DNA of 64,000 nucleotides from Streptacidiphilus albus JL83 (GTDB lineage: Bacteria > Actinomycetota > Actinomycetes > Streptomycetales > Streptomycetaceae), in NCBI RefSeq assembly GCF_000744705.1, contig NZ_JQML01000001.1, positions 9,806,017-9,870,016 on the forward strand, given 5' to 3'. Shown here piece after piece: positions 17,545 through 25,831 of this stretch; position 1 is the first letter of the stretch, and every line of letters begins with the position of its first letter. The translations under genes and the position numbers were made by a program. The notes beneath the pieces are model-generated. The model did no database searches and was not told where the DNA came from. It saw only the letters and a program-made list of their open reading frames with translations.

Positions 17545-17580
17545 GGGGTGGGGTGGGGTGGGGTGGGGTGGGGTGGGGTC
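17545..17580. repeat. (GGGGT)7 microsatellite before the AfsA-like start codon
   Basis: Seven perfect GGGGT units on the plus strand (ACCCC on the coding strand) lie 12 bp upstream of the ATG at 17533. Slippage could change spacing in the leader, and the G-runs could fold as a quadruplex on the template strand. Confidence 0.9.
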
Positions 17581-17601
17581 GGGGGTGGGGGCGCGGTGCG
17601 T

Positions 17602-18291
17602 TCAGGCGCTCAGCGCGCGGACCGCGGGTTGCAGCGCCAGGTCGAGCAGGCGCCCGACCTCGAACGCGGCCTGGTCGGCGTCGCGGAAGTGCACGGCCTG
17701 CCAGCCGGCGGCGCGCGCGCCGGCGATGTTCTTGTCCATGTCGTCGACCAGCACGCACGCCCGCGGCTCGACCCCGGCCCGCCGCGCGGCCAGCCGGAAG
17801 ATCTCCGGCTCCGGCTTGCGGGCGCCGACCCGGTGGGAGCAGACGACGTCGTCGAAGTGGGAGTCGTCGGCCAGCAGCGCGCGGTGGCGCTCCCAGGACG
17901 GCGGCAGGTTCGACAGCAGGCCCACGAACGCGCCGCGCTCACGGAAGGACGCCAGGTGCGCGGCCCAGGCCCGGTTGCCCGGGCGCCCGGCGAACCAGCG
18001 GTCACCGAAGTCCGACAGGTCGCACACCAGGCCGAAGGTCCGCTCCAGTTCCTCCTCCAGCTCCTTGGACCAGGCGTCCTCGTCGAGCAGCGGAATGTCG
18101 ATCACGCCCATGGAGTCGGTGCCGTGGGCCTCGCCGACCAGCCGCATCGCCTCCTTCAGCGCGTGCAGCGGCACGCCGTAGCGGGCGCTGAACTCGGCGA
18201 AGGTGACGTCGACGGGCTGGGTCAGCACGCCGCCGAAATCGGTCCACACGGCGAGGGCCGGCGTGGAGGGTGTGCGCAGGGGGACGGACAT
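17602..18291 (-). CDS. HAD-superfamily hydrolase (probable small-molecule phosphatase)
   Basis: A 229-residue HAD subfamily IA protein from ATG 18291, with AAAGGAG upstream. Motif I is WTDFGGVLT, motif II LLSNLPP, motif III ARKPEPEIF and motif IV VLVDDMDKN. The helical cap is inserted after motif I. Motif I has Asp-Phe-Gly where many HADs have DxD, a change common in this subfamily. Known: HAD phosphatases such as MmfP in methylenomycin-furan synthesis remove phosphate from AfsA-type products. Context: directly upstream of the AfsA-like gene. Inferred: dephosphorylates the AfsA-like product. A paralogue lies at 55026-55679. Confidence 0.8.
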   Translation of the reverse strand: MSVPLRTPSTPALAVWTDFGGVLTQPVDVTFAEFSARYGVPLHALKEAMRLVGEAHGTDSMGVIDIPLLDEDAWSKELEEELERTFGLVCDLSDFGDRWFAGRPGNRAWAAHLASFRERGAFVGLLSNLPPSWERHRALLADDSHFDDVVCSHRVGARKPEPEIFRLAARRAGVEPRACVLVDDMDKNIAGARAAGWQAVHFRDADQAAFEVGRLLDLALQPAVRALSA

Positions 18292-18307
18292 CAGGGGACT
18301 CCTTTGG

Positions 18308-18378
18308 AACAGGGAGGGAGGGAGGGAGGGAGGGAGGGAGGGGGAGGGGGAGGGGGAGGGGGAGGGGGAGGGGGAGGC
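18308..18378. repeat. (GGGA)n/(GGGGGA)n microsatellite before the HAD gene
   Basis: About seven GGGA units followed by about six GGGGGA units on the plus strand, ending 17 bp upstream of the HAD start. It lies in the leader between the KAS III and HAD genes. Confidence 0.9.
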
Positions 18379-18426
18379 GGCCGTGCGGCGCGTGCGGGGT
18401 GCGGGGTGCGGGGTGCGCCGGGTGTG

Positions 18427-19404
18427 CTAGATGCGGTAGAGCAGGCCGCCGAAGTACCAGCCGGATCCGACGGCGGTGGACAGCACCAGGTCGCCGCGCT
18501 TGAGGACCCCGCTGCGCAGGTACTCCGACAGGGCGATCGGGATCGAGGCGCAGCCGGTGTTGCCGCGGGTGGCGAAGTTGGTCAGGAACTTCTCCCGGGG
18601 GAGGTCCAGGCCGTCGCGCACGCCGGCGTGGATGGCGTTGTTGCCCGGGTGGGGGACCAGCCAGTCCAGGTCCGAGGTCTTCAGGTCGTTGCGGGCCAGG
18701 ACGTTGTCGGCGACCTTGAGGCTGGAGCCGACCGCGAGGTCGATCAGTTCCGGGCGCGGCCGCAGCCAGCCCTGCGGCGGGCGGGCGGCGACGGTGTCGG
18801 CCTGCGTCGAGTCGCAGTCCAGGACCGAGTCCAGCAGGGCGCTGGCATCGCCGGGGTCGCCCTTCTCCAGCACCACCGCGCCGGCGGCGTCGCCGAAGAC
18901 CAGTTGGCCGCGGGTGCCCGGACGGGCCCGGTGGGAGAACCGGTCGGCGGCCACCACCACCGCCCGGCGCCAGCCCGGGTGCGCGCTCAGCAGCGCCGCG
19001 GCGGTCTGCACGCCGTGGACGAAGCCGGTGCACGCGCCGCAGATGTCGAACGCCAGGGCCCCGTCGGCGCCCAGGGCCGTCGCGACCCCCGGTGCGATCT
19101 CCGGGATCCACTGCCGGTCGGTCCAGTTGGCCAGGACCACCAGGTCGGTGCCGGCGGCCGAGCGGCCGGCGTCCTCGAGCGCGGCCCGCGCCGCCTGGAC
19201 CGCCATGAACTCCAGGGTCTCGTCCTCGGCGGCGACGTGCAGTGTGCGGACCCCGAGCTCCTCGGCGGCCCCGGGGGGGTAGGTGCGCCCGCCGACGGTC
19301 ACCTCGCCGTCGTGGCTGCGCTGCCGGCGGGGGAAGTAGTGGCCGAATCCGGAAAAGCGCAGTCCGGAACCGGTCCAGGTGGCGCCTTCGCTACGGGCGT
19401 GCAT
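18427..19404 (-). CDS. KAS III (FabH-like) ketosynthase
   Basis: A 325-residue protein from ATG 19404, with AAGGAG upstream. Catalytic Cys125 (ICGACTGF), His252 (VPHPGNN) and Asn282 (TRGNTGCAS) are all present, and the C-terminal GSGWYFGGLLYRI is FabH-like. Known: FabH-type enzymes condense acyl-CoA with malonyl-ACP to start fatty acid or polyketide chains. Context: between the CoA-transferase and HAD genes of the AfsA-like operon. Inferred: sets the starter of the acyl chain used by this operon, perhaps a starter activated by the CoA-transferase. Confidence 0.9.
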   Translation of the reverse strand: MHARSEGATWTGSGLRFSGFGHYFPRRQRSHDGEVTVGGRTYPPGAAEELGVRTLHVAAEDETLEFMAVQAARAALEDAGRSAAGTDLVVLANWTDRQWIPEIAPGVATALGADGALAFDICGACTGFVHGVQTAAALLSAHPGWRRAVVVAADRFSHRARPGTRGQLVFGDAAGAVVLEKGDPGDASALLDSVLDCDSTQADTVAARPPQGWLRPRPELIDLAVGSSLKVADNVLARNDLKTSDLDWLVPHPGNNAIHAGVRDGLDLPREKFLTNFATRGNTGCASIPIALSEYLRSGVLKRGDLVLSTAVGSGWYFGGLLYRI

Positions 19405-19424
19405 GGTTGTGCTCCTTGGCTGGT

Positions 19425-19560
19425 GAGGTGAGGTGAGGTGAGGTGGTGGGCGGTGTCGGGGAGGGGTGGCGGGGAGGGACGGGGTGGCGGTGGCGGGGGC
19501 GGAGGGGAGGGGAGGGGAGGGGAGGGGAGGGGAGGGGAGGGGAGGGGAGGGGAGGGGAGG
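19425..19560. repeat. (GGTGA)n and (GGGGA)12 microsatellites in the spacer before KAS III
   Basis: GGTGA repeats about five times at 19425-19447, and GGGGA twelve times at 19501-19560. They fill most of the 167-bp gap between the CoA-transferase stop and the KAS III start. Confidence 0.9.
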
Positions 19561-19571
19561 GTGGGTTCCAG

Positions 19572-21479
19572 TCAGCGGTAGCGGCCGTCGGGGTCGAGCG
19601 CGCGCAGTGCCGCGAGCTCCTGCTCGGTGACGGGCTTCTCGGGCACGGTGCCGGTGGTCCGGGCGCTCCAGCTGGTGCGCGCGGCGACCACCTGCGCGGC
19701 CCGGGCCGCGACCTCCCGCGGGCTGTCGCCGACGGCGGCCGCGTCCTCGGACAGCCAGGTCGCGAGCCGGAACTCCTCCTGCGGGCTGTCGCGGACGAAC
19801 CGGCCGAAGTCGCTGACCACGGCCTTCACCCGGTGGCCGGGGCTGGTGCGGTAGGCGACCCGGTCCACGTAGCGGCGCCGTGAGGAGGGGGCGATCACCA
19901 CGCAGTCGGTGCTGGAGGCGATGTCGTTCGCGCCGCCTGACCCGGTCAGCCAGCGCCCGTCGCGGGAGACGCTGGTGTTGATCGTGCCGGTGCCGTCGAT
20001 CTCGGCGGCGCCCAGCACCCCCAGGGCCCGCGGGTTGGCCGCGACCATGCCGCCGAGGATCTCCGGGATGCCGGCCAGCATCTCGCTGCCGTGGGCGTGC
20101 AGCAGGCTGAACAGGAACACGTCGCCCTGCTGCGGGGTGAAGCCGTACATGCCCAGCTCCGCCGTGACCTTCACCTCGTGGCCCGAGGCCCGCAGCAGGT
20201 CCGCGGCCAGCCAGGCCGCCATGTGCGAGGTCCCGATCCCGGCCAGCAGCGTGTCGTAGCCGTGCGCGCGGACCCGGTCGGCGACCTCCCGGGCCCCCAG
20301 GACGATCAGGCGCTCCTGACGGGTCGCCGGCTCCGGCGGCTCTGCCGGCTCCGGTGGTTCCGGCGGGGCGGCCGGCGCCCCGCGCACCTCGGGCGGATCG
20401 AGCAGCGCCGTGCCGGTGCGCCCGGTGGCGGCGGACCCCGCCGGCGCCGGCTCCGGTGCGCGGTGCGGCCCGAGTCTGGCGCGTTCGGCCAGCTCCGCCC
20501 GGTGCACCGCGTGCCAGCAGTGCTCCTCGAACCCGAAGCCCTGCGCCGGGTCCTGGGCCCGGCCCGCCGGCTCGGCCAGCGCGGCCAGGCGGTCGCGGCC
20601 CAGCCGGCGCAGGTAGCCGCTGTGCGAGCCGGCCCCGCTCACCCAGGTGCGGTACCAGTCGTGTCCCTGCCCGGGTCCCTGGCACGAGGCGACGATCTCC
20701 TCGAGGAAGGCGTAGTCGTCCAGGTACCCGGCCACCCCCGCCAGGCCGCCGGTGCGCAGCGCCTGCGGGTGGGCGCCCATGGGCGCCTCGCACAGGCCCA
20801 GGACCCGGGTGCCGGGGATCAGGACCCGGTCCGCGATCGCGCGCAGTTCCTCGCGGCCCACGATCCGTTCGACCGAGGCGACCACTCCGCGGTGCGCGGC
20901 GTAGGCCGCCCACGCCCCCTCGCCCAGCGGCGGCACCAGGGCCAGGTTCCCGTCCTCGTCGGCGGCCACCGCGTGGATCAGGGCGACGTCGGGGCGCAGC
21001 GGGGCCGCCAGGGTGACCTGGGCGTCGGGGTCGGCCGGGTCGGGCACCTGGAACAGGGTGTCCGGCTTGCCGGCGGCCAGGTCGGTCCCGGCCAGCGATC
21101 CGGTGGCCGCGTACGGGGCGCCGGTCGCGCCGGCGATCAGCCGCTGCACGTAGCTCAGCAGCGACCAGGCCTCGAACGCGAACGGCTCGCCCTGCGGCAG
21201 CCGCGCGTACAGCGGGTTGGGCCGCGGGGTGGGGTAGGTGTCGCCGGCGAAGCAGGCGATGACCTTGTCGGCGACGCCCGACAGGGCCAGTGCGTGCGCG
21301 CTGGAGTGGACGGCGGTCGTACTGACCGTCAGGTGCCCCCGGTCGCCGAAGACCCGGCACAGGGCGTAGGTCAGCGCGTTGGGCCGCGAGGGGGTGCCGG
21401 CCAGGTGGACGTGGTCGCCGGGGCGCACCAGGCGGCGCACCAGCGCGTCCGCGTCCACGGCGATCAGCGGCGCGCTCAT
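19572..21479 (-). CDS. Fused alpha/beta family I CoA-transferase (glutaconate/3-oxoacid type)
   Basis: A 635-residue protein from ATG 21479. The N-terminal half is an alpha-subunit-like domain (RPGDHVHLAGTPSRPNALTYAL). The C-terminal half carries the beta-type features TAELGMYGF, with the expected catalytic Glu, and GSGGANDIAS, joined by a Pro/Glu-rich linker. Known: family I enzymes move CoA between carboxylic acids through a glutamyl-CoA thioester. The start codon overlaps the upstream ketosynthase stop (ATGA), showing coupling. Inferred: activates a carboxylic acid as the starter or extender for the two ketosynthases in this operon. Confidence 0.85.
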   Translation of the reverse strand: MSAPLIAVDADALVRRLVRPGDHVHLAGTPSRPNALTYALCRVFGDRGHLTVSTTAVHSSAHALALSGVADKVIACFAGDTYPTPRPNPLYARLPQGEPFAFEAWSLLSYVQRLIAGATGAPYAATGSLAGTDLAAGKPDTLFQVPDPADPDAQVTLAAPLRPDVALIHAVAADEDGNLALVPPLGEGAWAAYAAHRGVVASVERIVGREELRAIADRVLIPGTRVLGLCEAPMGAHPQALRTGGLAGVAGYLDDYAFLEEIVASCQGPGQGHDWYRTWVSGAGSHSGYLRRLGRDRLAALAEPAGRAQDPAQGFGFEEHCWHAVHRAELAERARLGPHRAPEPAPAGSAATGRTGTALLDPPEVRGAPAAPPEPPEPAEPPEPATRQERLIVLGAREVADRVRAHGYDTLLAGIGTSHMAAWLAADLLRASGHEVKVTAELGMYGFTPQQGDVFLFSLLHAHGSEMLAGIPEILGGMVAANPRALGVLGAAEIDGTGTINTSVSRDGRWLTGSGGANDIASSTDCVVIAPSSRRRYVDRVAYRTSPGHRVKAVVSDFGRFVRDSPQEEFRLATWLSEDAAAVGDSPREVAARAAQVVAARTSWSARTTGTVPEKPVTEQELAALRALDPDGRYR

Positions 21480-22798
21480 GCCGCCGCCCCCAGGGCGACG
21501 ACGGCGGTCTGGCTGCCGAACGCGAAGGACAGGGAGACCGCCAGGTCCAGCCCGGTGCGCCGGGCCCCCTCGAAGACGTGGTCGTGGTCGCACTCGGGGT
21601 CGGCGGAGGTGAGGTTGATGGTCGGCGCGAGCGTCTGGTGGTGCAGCATCAGGCTGGTCGCGGCGACGTTGATGATGCCCGCGATGCCGAACGTGTGGCC
21701 GTAGATGGGCTTGTTGGAGCTCATCGGCGGCAGCTTGCCGGCGCTGCGCTCCGGGTACAGGGCGCGCAGCGCCCTCGACTCGGCGATGTCGTTGTAGCGG
21801 GTGGCGGTGCCGTGGGCGCAGTAGTAGTCGACGTCGTCCACCGAGCGGCCGGCCTCGGCCAGGGCGTCCTCGACGACCGAGGCGGTGACCTTGCCGGTCA
21901 GGTCCATGGTGGTGGGGTGGGCCGCCTCGTTGAGGGAGGCGGCGGACAGGATCTCCGCGTACACCCGCGCGCCGCGCGCCCGCGCCGCGGACTCGCGCTC
22001 CAGGCACAGCACGACCGAGCCCTCGCCCAGGGCGAAGCCCTCGCGGTCGTTGCTGTAGGGGCGCACCGCCCGGGTGAAGTCCTCGCGCTCCGAGGAGATC
22101 ACGCCGTGGCCCATCGCGCGGTAGCAGGCCGCGACCTCGGGCACGATCGGGAACTCGTGGCCGCCGACCAGCATCGCGTCGGCCGCGCCCGAGCGCAGTT
22201 CGCGCAGGGCCAGGCCGATCGCCTGGTGGCCGCCGACGCACGCGTTGCTGACGGTGGTGACCAGGCCCTGCGCGCCGTTGTAGATCGCCGACAGGGTGGC
22301 GGGGCAGCCGGCCAGGCCGCGGAACATGGCGCCCTTGTCGCCGAACGCCGCGGGGTCCGCGCCGGTGAGCACGTCGCGCCACCACGAGAGCGGTCCGCGG
22401 GAGGAGGACATGATGATGCCCAGCCGGCGCGGGTCCACCGCGCCGGCCCCCAGGCCCGCGTCGCGGCGCGCCTGGGCCACCGCCGACATCGCGATCAGGA
22501 TCTCGCGGGAGTACTTCGCCGCGTGCGAGTCGGCCAGCTCGGGCAGGAACGGGCGGTGGTCGAAGCCGGATATCTCGGCCGCGGCGTACACCGGCAGGCC
22601 CGCCTCGGCGCCGTCGAACCGGGTGAGGCGGCCCACCTGCGAGCGGCCGCCGGAGATGTTGGACCAGAACTGGTCGACGGTCAGGGTGTTCGGGAGGACC
22701 ACACCGATTCCCGTGACCACGATGCGCTCGGCACCCCGGTCCAGGAATGACGATGAGGAACTCATTCGGGTATTCCGCTCGGAATCGTTGCTCGTCAT
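21476..22798 (-). CDS. Beta-ketoacyl synthase (FabF/KAS II-like), first gene of the operon
   Basis: 440 residues if started at ATG 22798. Cys187, His329 and His368 form the KAS II triad, but the surrounding motifs are unusual: SNACVGG instead of TACSSG, CAHGTATRYND instead of EAHGTGT, and GHTFGIAG. Start choice: 22798 has no ribosome site but lies 7 nt after a TAGTGT -10, which fits a leaderless mRNA; ATG 22765 is the alternative. Known: standalone KS enzymes elongate ACP-bound chains. No chain-length factor or ACP gene is recognisable nearby. Inferred: builds the acyl chain for the operon, using an ACP encoded elsewhere. Confidence 0.85.
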   Translation of the reverse strand: MTSNDSERNTRMSSSSSFLDRGAERIVVTGIGVVLPNTLTVDQFWSNISGGRSQVGRLTRFDGAEAGLPVYAAAEISGFDHRPFLPELADSHAAKYSREILIAMSAVAQARRDAGLGAGAVDPRRLGIIMSSSRGPLSWWRDVLTGADPAAFGDKGAMFRGLAGCPATLSAIYNGAQGLVTTVSNACVGGHQAIGLALRELRSGAADAMLVGGHEFPIVPEVAACYRAMGHGVISSEREDFTRAVRPYSNDREGFALGEGSVVLCLERESAARARGARVYAEILSAASLNEAAHPTTMDLTGKVTASVVEDALAEAGRSVDDVDYYCAHGTATRYNDIAESRALRALYPERSAGKLPPMSSNKPIYGHTFGIAGIINVAATSLMLHHQTLAPTINLTSADPECDHDHVFEGARRTGLDLAVSLSFAFGSQTAVVALGAAA

Positions 22799-22805
22799 GG
22801 GGAAA

Positions 22806-22833
22806 ACACTACAAACACCCGCCGGGAATTCCA
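22806..22833 (-). promoter_or_regulatory. Probable leaderless promoter of the KS operon
   Basis: On the minus strand, TGGAAT-16-TAGTGT ends 7 nt before the ATG at 22798, putting the transcription start at the start codon. Confidence 0.4.
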
Positions 22834-22909
22834 TGGGCCCATCGGTACCCGAATCCGCCCCCGCCCAGTACCCGCGGTACCGGATTCCCGGACCGGAAAA
22901 GGCGCCGAA

Positions 22910-23158
22910 AAGGCACGGGAAGGGCGGCGGGAAAGGCGCGGGAAGGCCGACGGGAAGGGGCGCGGGAAGGGCGTGGGAGGGGCGCGGGAGGGGGCGCGGA
23001 GAGGCCGGCGGGGAGGCCGACGGGAGGGGCGCGGGAAGGGGTGCGGGAAGGGCGCGGGGAGGGCGCGGGAAGGGGCGCGGGGAGGCCGGCGGGGAGGCCG
23101 ACGGGAGGGGCGCGGGAAGGGGCGCGGGGAGGCCGGCGGGGAGGGTGGCGGAAACGAC
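22910..23158. repeat. Tandem GC repeats between KS and acyl-CoA dehydrogenase genes
   Basis: Units such as GGGGAGGCCGACGGGAGGGG and GCGCGGGAAGGGGCGCGGGG recur several times, including two close copies of a block of about 60-70 bp around 23000 and 23095. The region is non-coding, upstream of the KS promoter. Confidence 0.8.
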
Positions 23159-23159
23159 G

Positions 23160-23199
23160 GAGCCGGTCCCTCCGCGCCCACGGGCGGAGGGACCGGCTC
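23160..23199 (-). terminator. Strong hairpin after the acyl-CoA dehydrogenase gene
   Basis: A perfect 16-bp stem (GAGCCGGTCCCTCCGC with its complement) around an 8-nt loop, 14 bp beyond the stop codon at 23213. It ends the tautomerase/kinase/dehydrogenase transcript before the KS operon. Confidence 0.85.
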
Positions 23200-23212
23200 A
23201 CGGCTGCACGGC

Positions 23213-24427
23213 TCACCGCGGCTGGAAGCGCTTCAGCTCGCGCCGTGCCAGCGAGGCGCGGTGCACCTCGTCCGGGCCGTCCGCCAGGCGCAGGGTCCGC
23301 GCGTGCGCCCACAGCTGCGCCAGCGGGAAGTCCTGGGAGACCCCGGCGCCGCCGTGCGCCTGGATGGCCTTGTCCAGGACCCACTCCGCCATCGCCGGCA
23401 CGGCGATCTTGATGGCCTGGATCTCGGTGTGCGCGCCCTTGTTGCCGACGGTGTCCATCAGCCAGGCGGTCTTGAGGACCAGCAGGCGTGCCTGCTCGAT
23501 CCGCACGCGGGACTCGGCGATCCACTCGCGGACCACGCCCTGCTCCGACAGGGGCCCGCCGAACGCGGTCCGCCGCGTCACCCGCTCGCACATCAGCGCG
23601 AACGCCCGTTCGGCCATGCCGATCAGCCGCATGCAGTGGTGGATCCGGCCCGGCCCGAGCCTGGCCTGCGCGATCGCGAACCCGTCGCCCTCCCCGGCGA
23701 CGATGTGCGACACCGGGACCCGCACGTCGGTGAACACCACCTCGCCGTGCCCGCCGTGCGCGCCGTCGGTGTACCCGAAGACCGTGACCCCGCGCTCCAC
23801 CCGCACCCCGGGGGTGTCCCGCGGCACCAGCACCATCGACTGCCGGCGGTGGCGCGCCGCGTCCGGGTCCGTCCTGCCCATGACCACCAGCAGTTCGCAC
23901 TCGGGCGCCATCGCCCCCGAGGACCACCACTTCCTGCCGTTGATCACGTACTCGTCGCCGTCGCGCTCGATGCGGGTGCCGATGTTGGCGGCGTCCGAGG
24001 AGGCGACCTGCGGCTCGGTCATGCAGAACGCCGACCGGATCGCGCCGTCCAAAAGCGGCTTGAGCCAGCGGTCCTGCTGCTCGGGGGTGCCGAACGCGGC
24101 CAGGACCTCCATGTTCCCGGTGTCCGGCGCCGCGCAGTTCACGGCCTCCGGGGCCAGGTGCGGGCTGTGGCCGGTCAGTTCGGCCAGCGGCGCGTACTGC
24201 AGGTTGGTCAACCCGGCGCCGAACTCCTCGCCGGGAAGGAACAGGTTCCACAGGCCCCGGCTCCGGGCCCGGGCCTTCAGGTCCTCCAGGACGGGGGGCC
24301 GGCCCCACGGGTCCCCGGCCCGGTGCTGGGCGGCGAAGACGGGTTCTGCGGGCAGGACGTGCTCGTCCAGGAACGCCCGCATCCGGGCCGAGAGCTCCTG
24401 GGTACGGGCGTCGTAGGCGAAGTCCAT
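23213..24427 (-). CDS. Acyl-CoA dehydrogenase (ACAD10/11-like)
   Basis: A 404-residue FAD acyl-CoA dehydrogenase from ATG 24427, with GGAG upstream. Typical segments are [29 protein letters not shown], the middle beta domain and the C-terminal helical domain with [12 protein letters not shown] and [11 protein letters not shown]. Known: FAD-dependent alpha,beta-dehydrogenation of acyl-CoA. Context: 89 bp downstream of an APH-like kinase. In human ACAD10/11 the same two domains are fused, and such pairs act on 4-hydroxyacyl-CoAs by phosphorylation and removal of the phosphate. Inferred: handles a hydroxyacyl-CoA, perhaps derived from a gamma-lactone. Confidence 0.85.
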   Translation of the reverse strand: MDFAYDARTQELSARMRAFLDEHVLPAEPVFAAQHRAGDPWGRPPVLEDLKARARSRGLWNLFLPGEEFGAGLTNLQYAPLAELTGHSPHLAPEAVNCAAPDTGNMEVLAAFGTPEQQDRWLKPLLDGAIRSAFCMTEPQVASSDAANIGTRIERDGDEYVINGRKWWSSGAMAPECELLVVMGRTDPDAARHRRQSMVLVPRDTPGVRVERGVTVFGYTDGAHGGHGEVVFTDVRVPVSHIVAGEGDGFAIAQARLGPGRIHHCMRLIGMAERAFALMCERVTRRTAFGGPLSEQGVVREWIAESRVRIEQARLLVLKTAWLMDTVGNKGAHTEIQAIKIAVPAMAEWVLDKAIQAHGGAGVSQDFPLAQLWAHARTLRLADGPDEVHRASLARRELKRFQPR

Positions 24428-24516
24428 CGGGTCATCTCCAAATCAGGGGGCGGGCAGGGGCGGGCGGCCGCAGGGCCGCAGGGCCGTTGCGGGCGGCGGG
24501 GGTGGGCGGGGGCGAC

Positions 24517-25563
24517 TCAGCGCAGGGCGTCCAGGACGGCATGGCCGCGTCCGACCAGCAGCGGCACCGCCCGCGCGAGGTCGGCGGACTCCTCGCCGAC
24601 GGTCAGTCCCTGCACCGTGCGGCAGTGGATGCCCTCCAGGATCGCGGCGATCTTGTAGAAGGCGAACGCGACGTACCAGTCCAGGCCGTCCAGCGGCAGC
24701 GTGCTGCGCCGGGCGTAGCGGTCGACCAGCGCGGCCCGGTCCGGCCACCCGGGCAGCGCCCCGGGGGAGGGGACCGGGGAGCGTGCGATCCCCGCGAATC
24801 CGTCCCAGTACATGCACAGCATTCCCAGGTCGGACAGCGGGTCGCCGAGTGTGGACATCTCCCAGTCCAGCACCGCCGCGACCCGCCCCGCGGCTCCCGG
24901 TGCGAACAGCAGGTTGTCCAGCTTGTAGTCGCCGTGCACCAGCGAGGAGCCCGGCGGGCGCGGGCAGTTCGCGGCCAGGCGGTCGTTGAGCGCGTCGGCG
25001 CCGGGGACCTCGCGGGTGCGCGAGGCGTCCCACTGGCGGCGCCACCGCCGCACCTGGCGCTCCATGAAGCCCTCGGGCCGGCCGAAGCCGGCCAGGCCCA
25101 CCGCGTCGGGGTCCACCGCGTGCAGTTCCGCCAGCGTGTCCACCACGGCGTGCGCGGTGGACAGCGCCGCGGCGCCGTCCAGCGGGGCCAGGTCGGCGTC
25201 GCTGCGGTAGGCCCCGCCCACCGCCAGCTCCATCACGTAGAACGGCGCGCCGAGCACCGAGGGGTCCTCGCACCGCCCGAAGGGGCGGGGCACCGGCACC
25301 GCGGTGGGCGCCAGCGCCGCCAGGACCCGGTACTCGCGGCCCATGTCGTGCGCCGTCGGCAGCACGTGGCCCAGGGGAGGCCGACGCAGCACCAGCTGCA
25401 GGTCCCCCCACCGCAGCCGGTAGGTCAGGTTCGAGCGCCCGCCCGCCAGCCGCTCCAGGCCGCCGAGCGGTCCGTGCGCCTGGGGCAGGGTGCGTTCCAG
25501 CCAGGCCGAGAGCCGCGCCGTGTCGACCCCCCGGGCCTGGAGCGGCGGTGCGCCGGTGTTCAT
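24517..25563 (-). CDS. Aminoglycoside-phosphotransferase-like kinase (ACAD10/11 APH-domain type)
   Basis: A 348-residue protein from ATG 25563, with GGGAGGG upstream. The kinase signatures are the catalytic loop LVHGDYKLDNLLF, the metal-binding VLDWEMSTLGDPLSDLG and an N-lobe segment YRLRWGDLQLVLRRPP. Known: this APH subfamily sits beside acyl-CoA dehydrogenases and phosphorylates hydroxyacyl-CoA rather than antibiotics. Inferred: works with the dehydrogenase downstream. Antibiotic resistance is a less likely alternative. Confidence 0.8.
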   Translation of the reverse strand: MNTGAPPLQARGVDTARLSAWLERTLPQAHGPLGGLERLAGGRSNLTYRLRWGDLQLVLRRPPLGHVLPTAHDMGREYRVLAALAPTAVPVPRPFGRCEDPSVLGAPFYVMELAVGGAYRSDADLAPLDGAAALSTAHAVVDTLAELHAVDPDAVGLAGFGRPEGFMERQVRRWRRQWDASRTREVPGADALNDRLAANCPRPPGSSLVHGDYKLDNLLFAPGAAGRVAAVLDWEMSTLGDPLSDLGMLCMYWDGFAGIARSPVPSPGALPGWPDRAALVDRYARRSTLPLDGLDWYVAFAFYKIAAILEGIHCRTVQGLTVGEESADLARAVPLLVGRGHAVLDALR

Positions 25564-25648
25564 GTGCCCTCCCGTTCGTCCTGGTTCCTCGCCCCGCGCG
25601 AAGGAGGTCCCGGACACCGGGTCGGCGTCCAGGACCTCGTGTGCCCGC

Positions 25649-25831
25649 TCAGTTGTCCGCGGTGAGCTTGCCGCCCGAGCCCCAGCTCTCCGGGCCGGTC
25701 TCCTGGATCCACACCTGCACGGAGTCGGCGGGGATCTTGTAGGCGTCGACGAAGGCGTCGGTGATCCGGGCCACCAGCTCGCGCTTCAGCTCGACGGTGC
25801 GGGGGCCCTGCTGCACGGTGACGATCGGCAT
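25649..25831 (-). CDS. 4-oxalocrotonate tautomerase-family protein
   Basis: 60 residues from ATG 25831, behind GGAGG. It begins Met-Pro-Ile-Val-Thr-Val, leaving the catalytic Pro1 of this superfamily after Met removal. The length is exactly that of a 4-OT monomer, and VQVWIQETGPESWGSGGK is typical. Known: keto-enol tautomerisation of 2-hydroxymuconate-type compounds. First gene of the minus operon with the kinase and dehydrogenase. Inferred: isomerises an unsaturated keto intermediate, possibly one released by Paa-type ring opening. Confidence 0.9.
   Translation of the reverse strand: MPIVTVQQGPRTVELKRELVARITDAFVDAYKIPADSVQVWIQETGPESWGSGGKLTADN

Noticed and set aside
14084-18181. 1,365-codon plus-strand open frame
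   Set aside because: Covers regulator, repeat tract, SDR and AfsA-like genes in the wrong frame or strand; arises from GC bias.
24517-25563. Aminoglycoside resistance kinase
   Set aside because: Pairing with an acyl-CoA dehydrogenase points to the ACAD10/11 group.
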